DNA of 64,000 nucleotides from contig VZSR01003806.1 of assembly GCA_013398615.1 (NCBI GenBank), forward strand, positions 16,390,681 through 16,454,680. Reading direction: 5' to 3'. Source of the DNA: Brachypodius melanocephalos. Its lineage: Eukaryota > Chordata > Aves > Passeriformes > Pycnonotidae. The notes under the pieces were generated by a model. It did no database searches. It saw only the letters and a list, made by a program, of their open reading frames with translations, and was not told where the DNA came from. The position numbers were made by a program, and so were the translations under genes. Each line of letters starts with the position of its first letter. Position 1 is the stretch's first letter. This document shows positions 1-9,602 of the stretch, one piece after another.

Positions 1-839
1 GATGATCTGGAGGTGCATTTTGGTGGGCTGGGCTATACAGTGACACAGGAGACCCCTGATAAATGAAGATTTGCACTATGGAAGCCTTCTGTGGATAACT
101 TTCCAGCACAGCTCCTGTTCATATTTATCACACTATTAAAAATGACCTTTCCACCAGCAAATGCATATTTTCTAGTGCTTATAAAATACAGGGCTTTGGA
201 GTGTATCCTGCATTGGTTTGAATCAAAACTGACAGAGAACTGGGGGCACCTTACCACCCCCTGCATCTGGAGTCTCATTTTCCACAAAAGATCCCAAAGT
301 GTTGTGGAAGCTGATGATGTTGAAAGCTGCTTAGAGAAAACACTCTTTCCCCTGAAATTGGGTCACATATAAGGGTTCAGCTGCTGTAATTAATTTTCTG
401 TTCGTTTGCTGTCACATTTAGCTCATCATGCAATGGACCTTGACTGTCAGTGCTCTTTCACCCTCCAGAGTGGATCTCAGCCACTTTGTCCCAAGGTCAG
501 ATATCTTCATTAGCAGCTTTCCTTTGCTGTATGTGCAGTGACTTGGCTCATCTGCTCTGATCAAATAAAACCCAACTGCAATGTCTCCCTCAGAGGTGAC
601 CTGGCAAAAGGAGCAAGGCATCATTCAGCCATGAAAGTCATGATTTGGCTTAAGTTGTTAAAAAAAATAACTCCAAAAAATCCTCCACCCCACAACTAAC
701 AAACCACCCAGTGGGCTTTGTTTTTTTGTTGTTCTGGCATACTTGCAAAGATTTTTTTTTTCTTGCCTGTCTGTCTAGAGGTGGAGGGATGTACAGACCT
801 GTGGGATGTACAGATAAAACTTTACATTCTCATTTTCAT
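1..839. other. Unique AT-rich sequence, no gene recognised
   Basis: No recognisable exon, RNA gene or transposon in this stretch. Open frames are under about 95 codons and have no recognisable domains. There are short A and T runs near 660 and 750. A small tandem duplication at 786-814 lies just before the SINE and is listed separately. Confidence 0.6.
786..814. repeat. 17-bp period tandem duplication (2 copies, partial)
   Basis: GGGATGTACAGA occurs at 786-797 and again at 803-814, giving a period of 17 bp. It lies 26 bp before the SINE tail. It looks like a local slippage or microduplication, not a known repeat family. Confidence 0.7.
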
Positions 840-840
840 G

Positions 841-965
841 TAGAATATTCTGAGTTGGAAGGAACTCACAAGGAACACCAAGTCCAACTCTTATCCCACA
901 CAGAGACAAACACCATGACTTTGGTGTTATGAGTACCATGCTCTGACCAGCTGAGCCAATCTCAG
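841..965 (-). mobile_element. tRNA-Ile-derived SINE with CR1-like tail (TguSINE1-like)
   Basis: Read on the minus strand, the element starts with a tRNA-like head. An A-box-like segment TGGCTCAGCTGGTCAGAGC (plus positions 940-958) is followed by an anticodon-arm remnant resembling tRNA-Ile (923-936) and a decayed B-box (about 905-918). The rest (841-895) matches a CR1 3' end: GTTGGACTTGGTG, then TTCCTTCCAACTCAGAATATTC. A tRNA-Ile head joined to a CR1 tail is the known design of TguSINE1, a passerine SINE thought to be mobilised by CR1 reverse transcriptase. The copy is about 125 bp and diverged, with a degraded internal promoter, so it is probably inactive. The subfamily assignment is from memory of the design, not an alignment. 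Confidence 0.8.
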
Positions 966-1149
966 TGGCTGCTGCCTGCCCCACTTCTCATCAAATCTGG
1001 CAGCACAATGAGGGACCCAGCATGAAAAAGAATATTTCTGACCATTTCTGGTTTTCACGTGAGAATTATTGTGATCATAAATGGATGCCTTGGTTGCTGT
1101 TAGAGAAATGCTGCACAACCTCCTGCCCAGACTGAAAGTCTGGGTTGTG

Positions 1150-1398
1150 ATAGTGATGGTCCCAAGTTTTGCCAGGAGAGGTTCAGGATGGATATTAGGA
1201 AATATTTCTTCACTGAAACAGTGGTTAAGCATTGGAGCAACCTTTCCAGGGAAGTGGTGGAGTCATCATCCCTGGAAGTGTTCAAAAATCAAATGAACAT
1301 GTCACTTTGTGATATGATTTAGTGACCAAGGTGATATTTGGTCAAAGGTTGGACTTGACGACCTTGCAGACCTTTTCCAGTCTTTGTGATTCTGTGTC
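1150..1398 (+). mobile_element. CR1 LINE, 3' fragment
   Basis: 5'-truncated CR1 in plus orientation. Visible hallmarks in order are a GCCAGGAGAGGTTCAGGATGG block near 1171, GATATTAGGAAATATTTCTTC, a TCCCTGGAAGTGTTCAAA block near 1268, and the terminal GGTTGGACTTGACGACCTTG ... TTTTCCAGTC segment ending in GTGATTCTGTG near 1398. It holds only the region after ORF2, so it codes for nothing. The 5' boundary is uncertain. Confidence 0.88.
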
Positions 1399-4300
1399 TT
1401 CAATCTGTTATTCTGCCTTTTTTTGGGTGTGAAGAGTACAGTGGTAACACCCATTGATATTGTCTGCACTGGACCCTCACCAGCTCAACACCTAAACGCC
1501 CTGACAGAGCAGGGAAAGTTCTCACCTGATTTATAGAAGGGCTCTCTCAGATTTACTGCAATGCGTTATAACAATTTCTCTGTTCTTCACAGTACAAAAT
1601 GAAGATGGGGATGCATTTTGCTGTAAATCTTAGAGGAGCTCAGAGAATAGCACAGCCTTTGATTTTTTTAGTTACTGCTGTGTTGGTAAAGGGCCTTTTT
1701 TTTAAACTGTAATTGAGGTAAAGTAACTGTAGAGAAATTACTCTTTATTTGTTTGAATAACAAAGCCTCTGGGTAATGTATTACATCACCTATTGAGGTC
1801 TTTCCCCGCTTATATTTCTAAGCCTCTGAGACTCTTTGGGGATGACAAAAGCTAAGGACAAAGATTTGTTTTCTAAGAGCTAGCAGGAATCGCAAAACAA
1901 TTGCTGAATATGATCTTATAGATGAATTTTACAGCTTTGGGACAATGGGCTGCTCAATTCAACAACTTTTTTCTTTCCCTTGGTGCTGTTTTTCACTCCT
2001 GATGAAGTGGTCTCTTGGTGGAGTGTACTATCATCTTTCATGAGCACCAATTGGGGGAGCATTAAGAAGATAACAGGGCCTGATTGTGTCCCCAGGGTGG
2101 TGTGGGTAAACTTTTTGGAGCCAGAATCTGGCTCCAGGGACAAGCTGCCTCTTGTCCCCAAAGCACCAGAGCTGATCTGATAACATGGCAATGTTTTTTT
2201 CTTGCCTGTCCATTTCTCTCTTTCTCCCTCAGCCATCTGCCCAGTTCCAGGCAGTTCTGTGAGCTGCAGCCCCACATTGAAGAGTCAGAGCTCCAGCCCT
2301 CCCTGTAAACCAACTGCAGAAAGAGCCAAGGTGGTTCCTTCAGTTTATCAGCCCCATATCTGCCTCAATCAGGTTTAGGTTTTTATCTGCTCCCACTCTA
2401 GATGTGAGACATTTTCAGAAACATTCCTGACCTGATTTCTGGGATGTACCCTGTCCTAGAGTAAATACCTGGGAGATACTGTCTTGTGTTTAAGTTTCCA
2501 AAGACCAATTATTTCATTTCAACATAACTTTGTCATAGAGAATATGCAGATTTTTCCACCTGTTTGGTATTTCCTCATGTGTGTTGCCATGAAAAAGTCC
2601 TTTTCTTCCAACTACAAAGGAACATAGGTCTTGTTAATTGTTCTTGCATTGAGTTCCTCACTTGATTCCTGAAAAGCAGGATGGAAAATTGGCCAGAAAT
2701 TCTCCAGGGACCTGAGGCTGTCAGCCTGAACCTTAATTTTAGGGTAATAGTGAAACAGTTCTGCTAAAAGGAAGTATCCTCATTTATTGAGCTGCCAGTG
2801 TCTTGCATGAGCTGCCTTTGAAGGCTTCTAGAGGGAAATCCTGTCTGACATCCCTTGGCATCAGCTACTTAGGCAGGTGCAACACCTCACTGGAGATCCT
2901 GCAGAAAGATTGGCTTGCTGAGCATCAGAGAGCAATTAATCTTGTAAACATGGATTTCAGGGTAAGAGAAATTACCCTCTGCTCCTTTATTTTCATCAAG
3001 AGCAGCAGGATCTAAATCCTCCATGTAGACAGACAGACCTTTGATTCCCAAATGAGGTCAGAGGAGGAAACCACATCTCCTGAACCTCAGGCTCATTCAC
3101 TGAGGGAAACTTGAAGAAAACGTTCACTCACAGGCAACTCCAAAACCATTCTGTAGTAAGATCAGATTTAATACTTTCCTATTTTTCTATCCAGGCTTTG
3201 TAAGGTTTATCTAAAATGATAGAACATCTCTGCAGCCATCCCAACTGTTCATGTGCAAGTGAGAGCTACTTGAATTACTTCATGTTCCTTTCTGGTCTGA
3301 GATTCTGAATCAGATCCCTGATTCACTGCAGAGAGAGTGGTCAGGCATTGATCAATTTGCTGAACTCCACTAGGATTGCAGAAGTCTCCTGCAGGCATTT
3401 TTTTTTCTGAACTGTTTCAATTCATATGAAAAATAACTGTCAGAAAGCAAAAAGCTGGATAACGAGGGGATGGCCACATGTCATAGATCCCTTTGAGTGT
3501 GAGACACCTATTACCATTTCCTCTGTGCATGTTGATGTCTTCCCCGACTTCAGACTTGCTCAGGCAAAATACTGACACTGGGAGAATCACATCTGTCACC
3601 TCTACTCAGTACGGTTTGGGAAAGTAAAGTACCATCAGTCATGAGGCCATGGACAAATAAAATAATTTACTGTGAAATGCTGCTAAGGAAAGACATAAAT
3701 TAAATAAATTTTTCTCTCTCTGTTCTCTCTTTCCCTTAGACATACAAAAATTCATCTGCATATTGCCTATAAGGAATATATATTGTGGATCCTCTTGCAG
3801 TGTAGTCTGGGAGCTATGACTTTCCTCTTTATGCCAAATGACAAACTCAGTAACTCATGACATAGCTTTGTTACTCTTTTGTCTTCTTTTCCAGTCAAAA
3901 CTGAATGCTTGCTTTATGCAGAGAACATCTTGGGACTCCTTAACTATCAATAAAATTCATACTGTACAAAGATATTTTGGAACAGCCTGTAATAGGGTGG
4001 ACAATGTGATCTAAAATGAAAGAACTTATTCAATTCTTTTGCAGGCTGTGATGCTTCACACTGGTCAAACAATAGATTTGCTTCCCTGTATCTTGCTTTT
4101 GACTTTCACTCCCTGCAAATCTTCAGGGGACCATTACTGCTGAAATAAAAAAGTGAGTTGGAACTTCATTGACGTTCACCTATAAAAATAGCTCGTGTGA
4201 TGAAGGAACAAGACTGCATTGCTTCTCAGTCTAAACTTTTATTTGTCATAGTCATCAGCTGCTGTACCTGGAAGAAGGGAAGGCAGGTGTGTTAACCAGA

Positions 4301-4587
4301 TGGACAGATGGAACAAAATGTCACTGAACTGTGCAGGTGTGGAAAGAGAAAGACCTAGGACAAATGACATTCTGGATGGAGGGTGACCCAGCCAGTCAAT
4401 TGTAGCAAAATTATTGTAAAAATCGAAAGAAATATCTAGAAAAAAAAGTTTCAGGTTGTAGAGATTACTGCTGAATTCTTGAAACTTGTGCTGGGAAAAG
4501 GGGGAACACAGGCAGATCTTAAACTGGAAGATTAATACACAAGGAATGTGTTGGAGGGTTTCCTCAGAGGAGCAAGGTACAATATTA
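1399..4587. other. Unique sequence, no gene recognised
   Basis: About 3.2 kb between two CR1 fragments with no feature I can name. Open frames reach about 119 codons on the minus strand near 1.9-2.3 kb but show no domain, splice context or composition suggesting coding use. There is a pyrimidine-rich patch near 3710-3735 (TTTCTCTCTCTGTTCTC). Confidence 0.55.
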
Positions 4588-4623
4588 TTTATTCCCTTCA
4601 GCTTCTTTATTCCCTTCAGCTAT
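4588..4623. repeat. 18-bp tandem duplication
   Basis: TTTATTCCCTTCAGCTTC at 4588-4605 is followed directly by TTTATTCCCTTCAGCTAT at 4606-4623, with only the last two bases differing. This is a simple microduplication in otherwise unique sequence. Confidence 0.85.
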
Positions 4624-4730
4624 CCTGGCTTAACAAGGACATCACCTGTAGTAACTTCAGATCCTTGGGGATCACCTCTCATTTCAGAAGGGCTCTGTCT
4701 GGAGCTATCAGGGATACTCCATATTCCATC

Positions 4731-4808
4731 AGAATCATGGAATCACAGAGTGGTTTGGGTTGGAAGGGACCTCAAGTCTCATCTAATTCCAACCCCACTG
4801 CCATGGCC
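4731..4808 (-). mobile_element. CR1 LINE, short 3' fragment
   Basis: Minus-strand CR1 3' terminus of about 78 bp. It shows AGAATCATGGAATCACAGAG, then GGTTTGGGTTGGAAGGGACC, CATCTAATTCCAACCCC and TGCCATGG. Sequence beyond 4808 no longer matches CR1, so this is a very short 5'-truncated copy or one cut by later deletion. Confidence 0.88.
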
Positions 4809-7279
4809 TAGATTGTGTTGTTCATATCCCCTTTCTCCTTTAAACCCCAATCTCTTTGGAGCCAGTTCTTCCCCTTTTCCATCCTCAACTACAACAACCC
4901 ATATCTGAATGTTGTTTCCTGGTTTCTCATTCTAATACATTATCTATTTATTTTTCAAACATAAATAATAAATTATGATCTGCTTATCTTTGTTTGCCCG
5001 TTTGGCTTTTTTTTCTTTTTTACCAGTAAAAAATAAACTTCCTAACTCATGTAATGCAGAAAAATCTATAACAAGGAAGTTTCTACTATTAGTTTCTACT
5101 AATCTACTATTACACTACTCCTGTGTGCATGATTTTATAGTTAAGGTCCTTTTCTGTTACTACTGTTGTATAATGATTACAGAGAGAGTCTGAAAATGAA
5201 GCTGCAGTGAGATTTCAATTTTGTCTGGACAGCAGCATGGAAAATGGCATTCTGGTACTCAAACTGGTTTTTCTGAGAGGCCACAGAAAACCTACAATTG
5301 GTTGCTTTTCACTAGAATTCTAAAATCTATTTTTTAATAGAAACAATCCTTGAAAAAAATTACATTAACCATGAAATTAACCTCAAGTCTTTCAATGCCA
5401 AACACAAAAATTTGATTCTTCCTCCACCATAATTAAAATGAAAAAAAAAAAAAAAAAACCCCAAACATAAAATTCAAAGACTTGGTATTGGCCCAAAGAA
5501 GAAAAAAAAGAAAATTTGTTAGTTTTGGTATTTTTGCAAAGTTACCAGCTGTCCAGTCTGGTGCAATTAAACAGATACACAAAGCAAGCATCCTAAATAT
5601 TCTCAATTTACTATTCAGACACATGATGAAAGCAGTGACTGAGGAAGACCAGAAAACATCCATATGAACCCACTGTGACTGGACTGCAATGAACTGTGAA
5701 TATAAAGGAAGCCCTGCTAAAACTTGAAATGCAGAATAAAGGCAACAGAAAATACAAACCAGTGGCTCAGCACATATATGTGGATTTCATCTTCAGTCAA
5801 TCTGATTCATTTGCATTTAAAAACCAATTTATATTAATACAGCTGTTTGGGGGAGGGCAGTTAGTGGTTTTATTTTAGTAGCTCCATTTGTTGATGCAAA
5901 TGTATCAGTCAAAGGAAAGACTTTCTTTCTATATCTGTACAGAACACTTTCAACAAGGTTTATAACTTAGTAGGATAAAACTTTGGTGCATATGTTGTTT
6001 GTGTGCATCATCAAACAAATCCCAATTTTTCTTCCTCTTAAGGAAAGTGCAGCAAATGATCCTCTGCAGTAACCACTATTGATATTTTTACTTATTTCTT
6101 TCCGTTTAATAACACTCAATTTATTCAACACAGCTGTCATGTTCAAAGATTTTAGTGAAATAGGACCACCTATTTATCTTGCATTTACCTGTAAAACAAG
6201 AGACTTGTGTTTTTGTGACCATTTTAGGAGGCTGCAACACAAGTGTTGTGAAACACCAAGGCACCCATTCACGTTTGTTCTTTTTCCCAGAGGTTTCCCT
6301 TCCCTCAGCAGAGTTCACTGTCAATATCAAACTTTATGGGTGTCTGCTCTAATTATGGCAGACAGGAGGCAGAAAGGCAAGAGCAGCTTTGGTGACAGGG
6401 AGAAAGTGGTAATTGCTTTTTCACTTAGAAAGAAAGTCAATTGCACTTCTAGGGCAAGATTAAAAATCCTATTTTTCCAGTCCTGACCCAGTCTTCAGGA
6501 TGGTACTGCTGACTGTCATGACTGTTTACATTCATCTGTTATACACTTCAAATCAGCAGGTTTTTTTCCACAATATCAAGAGAATTCACTTATATATATT
6601 TTAGTGGTATGCAGACCTCTACACTGTGGCCAGCTTTCCAGGCAGGCATTTCCTGACACAGCCTGTTCTTAGCACTGGTGTATAGTCTGGTTTTCCTCTT
6701 TCCCCTGTGACAGGGAATCAGTGATTACATGGAAGATGAGATCAAAATTTACTTAATCTTTGGTTAAAATCACCTCCCACAACCCCAAACCTGTCCTTCA
6801 GCCAATTCCACTGCCTACAAAATGGAACAGGCACAATTCTTGAGTCAATGTCTGTGGTGTTAGAGTTGTTAACAGGCACCATCCTCTGTGGGCTGAAATA
6901 GCTGAGCTCATTTGGGACAAAGAAGTCTCTGAATGTAGAAAAGACTTTCATGCTTTAATTTATACTAGTCCAGGTGAAGAGTCCATTTGGGAGCATTGTC
7001 TGTTTGAATAAGGATTTCCAACATAATTAACATTATAACTAAAAAAAAAATTAGTCTAAATAGAGCCACCTGGGGTGAAGAAATTAAAGCAATGGAGGGC
7101 TCCAGTAAACTTTTTAGGTCCCTTGCTATGTGCAAATATCTTTTCAAAATTCTCCTGCCCTTGAAACATTGATCTAACAGACCCCAATACATTCATTAAC
7201 ACTGATACGGGTGCCATGCTCCCCAAAGCACATCCTAGCAAGACTGGAGAGCAGAAAACAGGAAGAAGAGACTGAAGGA
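4809..7279. other. Unique AT-rich sequence, no gene recognised
   Basis: About 2.5 kb of AT-rich single-copy-looking DNA. It contains an 18-base A run at 5441-5458 and short direct repeats of TTTCTACTATTA near 5082-5110. Open frames reach 135 codons (6079-6486, plus) without recognisable domains. Confidence 0.55.
5441..5458. repeat. Poly(A) run (18 A)
   Basis: An uninterrupted A run in AT-rich sequence. No processed-pseudogene or SINE body is recognisable on its 5' side. Confidence 0.95.
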
Positions 7280-7545
7280 CATCTCCAGGTTGAGAGGAAA
7301 TGGCCCCAGGTTGCAGTGGGGGAAGTTTAGATTGGATGTCAGGAGCAATTCCTTCACTGTGGTCGACCACTGGGGCAGATTTCCCAGGAAAGTGGTGGGG
7401 TCACCACCCCTGGGACTTTTTAGAAGATGTGCAGATGTGGCTCTGAAGGACATTGTTTAGTGGTGGACTTGGCTGTGCTGGCATAACAGTTGGACATGAT
7501 GATTTTAAAGGTCTTTTCCAACCTATGTAATTCCATGGTTCTACG
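7280..7545 (+). mobile_element. CR1 LINE, 3' fragment
   Basis: Plus-strand CR1 of about 265 bp. Hallmarks are GAGAGGAAATGGCCCCAGG near 7291, TTAGATTGGATGTCAGGAGC, the TTCCCAGGAAAGTGGTGGGG block, then GTTTAGTGGTGGACTTGGC and AGGTCTTTTCCAACCTATG, ending with ATTCCATGGTTCTA. The ending with a GTTTAGTGGTGGACTT motif is a common avian CR1 3' variant. Noncoding and truncated. Confidence 0.92.
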
Positions 7546-9232
7546 ACACAGAGAACAGCAGAGGATCTTTGGTGTGGGGGATCCTGTGATGCCTGTGGTT
7601 CCCTGAACAAGGGCTGGGCAGCTCCCAGGGAGGAAGGCAGTGCAAAGGGCAGCCTGTCTTGGTAAATGCAGAGAGAGTGAGCAAGAAATCTACCTTGGCC
7701 CTGTAGACCCTGGAGGTGTCTGTAAGATCAGCAAATCCTCTAGTTTAGGAATTCAGAGTGCTCTGACATTGCATTAATCATGCCCAAGGGAGATATTATC
7801 CCTAAGAGAAATCAGGAACAGGCTGTCAGAACCTGGTTGGAATGCCCCCATGGGAAAGGGAGAAGGTGACCTTGTTTAGCCTGCCAAGAGTCACAGCAAT
7901 GAGATTTCCCTGCCCCAGAGTGAGAAAATACAGCAAAACTAATCACCCTAAGAGGGTTCAGAGGGACTTAAAAGGCATATTAACATCTAGGGAAATGCCC
8001 TGCTTTCATAAGTTCATTAGTACGTGGCTACCTCTCTCTTCATTCCTCATACACTTCTCTGCTCCCAGTAAATCCTCCCTCCTCTCTTCAATCTTGCATT
8101 GTTATCAGCAGGGAGGGGGGATTTGGCTCCTGGGCTGGAGGTTGTTAGATTTATGTTCTTGTCTTTGATCCTCTGAGCCTGTCACTCCCTGCCAGACTGT
8201 GCTATTAGTGCTGAATTCCTCCAAAGGCAGCAGCAGCCTCTGTCTGACACAGAAAAACTTTGAGGTCAGCTACTGAGAAACCCAGATGCTGGGGAAAGTA
8301 GACCAACTTCTCAATGACAGTGGAGAAATCCTGTACACCCTTGCAGAGGGAAGAAGGAAGACATTTGATTTACAGCACGGGAGAAATGATGGATTTGCTT
8401 CTGAATTGGCTGGGAAAACATTTACATTTGTATCACTACCAGCAAACCATCCAGTGCCAGGAGCTGTTGTGGAGGTTTGGGACCAGCTGGCACAGCCAGG
8501 CTGTGCCATTCCCTTCCCTCCAGAGCTCCATGGACAGCTCCCTGGTCTGCAGTGATTCCCAAACCATGCTGGGGAACCAAGCATTTGGGAAGCCACTGGC
8601 TGGTCTGGGCCAAAACCAGAGAGGGTTTTTTTTGTCTTGTGTTACCATCATGGATGCTGAATTCCTGCACCTGTGCCCCAGTGTTGTTAATTTTCTGATA
8701 TCGACAATGGCAAAGGAAAAAGAAGTTCATGCTTCTAAGAGGACTGAATTTCAGAACATTGCAGAAGTGCGGAACCAAAACAATCTCTGTTTTCTCTCAA
8801 GTCAGAGAGAGCCAATATTTAATACTGAGAGCTCAGCACCCCAGTAAAGATCTCTTTATTTAGCAACAATACTGAAAAGAAAATAAAATGCAAACCTCAC
8901 ACACCCTCCATGGGTCACTGGACTAGCTAAGCCCTTCAGCCCAGGTTCCTCACTTTTTTGGGCCACCTGCCCATCATTTCAAGCTGGAAACACAGCATTT
9001 GAAGTGACAGAAGATCATGCTGGTCATGGTGCCCCTTTCAGCTCTAAGGCACAGACTAAAATTCTCTTCTTACTACAGTTGTATACATTTGATATATTCA
9101 ATGTTGTCAACAGGCAGGAGAAAATGCTGCTTGTGCTTTCATTGGCATTTCAATTTTTTTTATGATTGATGTCAAGGGGATATTTAGCTGTTTAGATGTT
9201 TATGACATCTATTCTCACTGTTTTCTCTCCAC
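7546..9232. other. Unique sequence with a low-stop stretch (8286-8847)
   Basis: No gene recognised. Between 8286 and 8847 several open frames overlap: 177 codons from an ATG at 8314 on plus, 89 codons from 8286 on plus, and 118 and 108 codons on minus. None resembles a known protein. An AATAAA lies at about 8881 on plus, 30 bp past the stop of the 177-codon frame, but no splice site or homology supports a terminal exon. The low stop density may reflect locally higher GC. Confidence 0.45.
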
Positions 9233-9245
9233 AAAAAAAAAAATT

Positions 9246-9359
9246 AAAAAAAAAGAGAGAAAGAAAAGAAAAGAAAAGAGAAAAGAAAAGAAAAGAAAAG
9301 AAAAGAAAAGAAAAGAAAAGAAAAGAAAAGAAAAGAAAAGAAAAGAAAAGAAAAGAAAA
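9246..9359. repeat. (AAAAG)n microsatellite, purine-only tract
   Basis: A run of A and G only, about 114 bases with no pyrimidine. It begins with an irregular A/GA-rich part and becomes regular AAAAG units from about 9261 to 9359, with one irregular AGAGAAAA unit near 9279. Upstream (9233-9243) is another A run interrupted by TT. Long homopurine mirror-like tracts can form triplex DNA, and this one should be polymorphic in length. Open frames across it are artefacts of the repeat. Confidence 0.97.
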
Positions 9360-9547
9360 TCCAACAAACCAAAACATTTGAAATTGAGCATACTGCTTAA
9401 TGACTGATTACCATCTGTGATGAGAGGACAAGGGAAAAAAATGTGAAAAATTTTCTGGAACACTGGGCTTGGAGAGGTGATAAGTGGTACAAATGGCAGG
9501 TGTTTTTAGTGGTCACCCTGAAGGTAAATTGCTGGGGTAAAAACTGA

Positions 9548-9602
9548 TTAGTGTCTTTGTTGATAACCTGGATGCTGGGGCAGTGCAGTGTCAGTAAGTT
9601 CA
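9548..9602 (+). mobile_element. Possible CR1 ORF2 trace (near the FADD motif)
   Basis: GATAACCTGGATGCTGGGGC and the following CAGTGTCAGTAAGTTCATGG resemble the CR1 reverse transcriptase segment that normally encodes DLDxGxxCTLSKFADD. The match is short, contains a stop and fades on both sides. It is either an old, heavily decayed CR1 ORF2 piece or a coincidence. Weak call. Confidence 0.4.

Noticed and set aside
923..965. A tRNA-Ile-like sequence that could be called a tRNA gene
   Set aside because: Only the head is tRNA-like. The B-box and acceptor side are decayed and the sequence continues into a CR1 tail, so it is a SINE.
9162..9463. Lys/Glu-rich and Phe/Leu-rich frames across the AAAAG array
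   Set aside because: Artefacts of the simple repeat.
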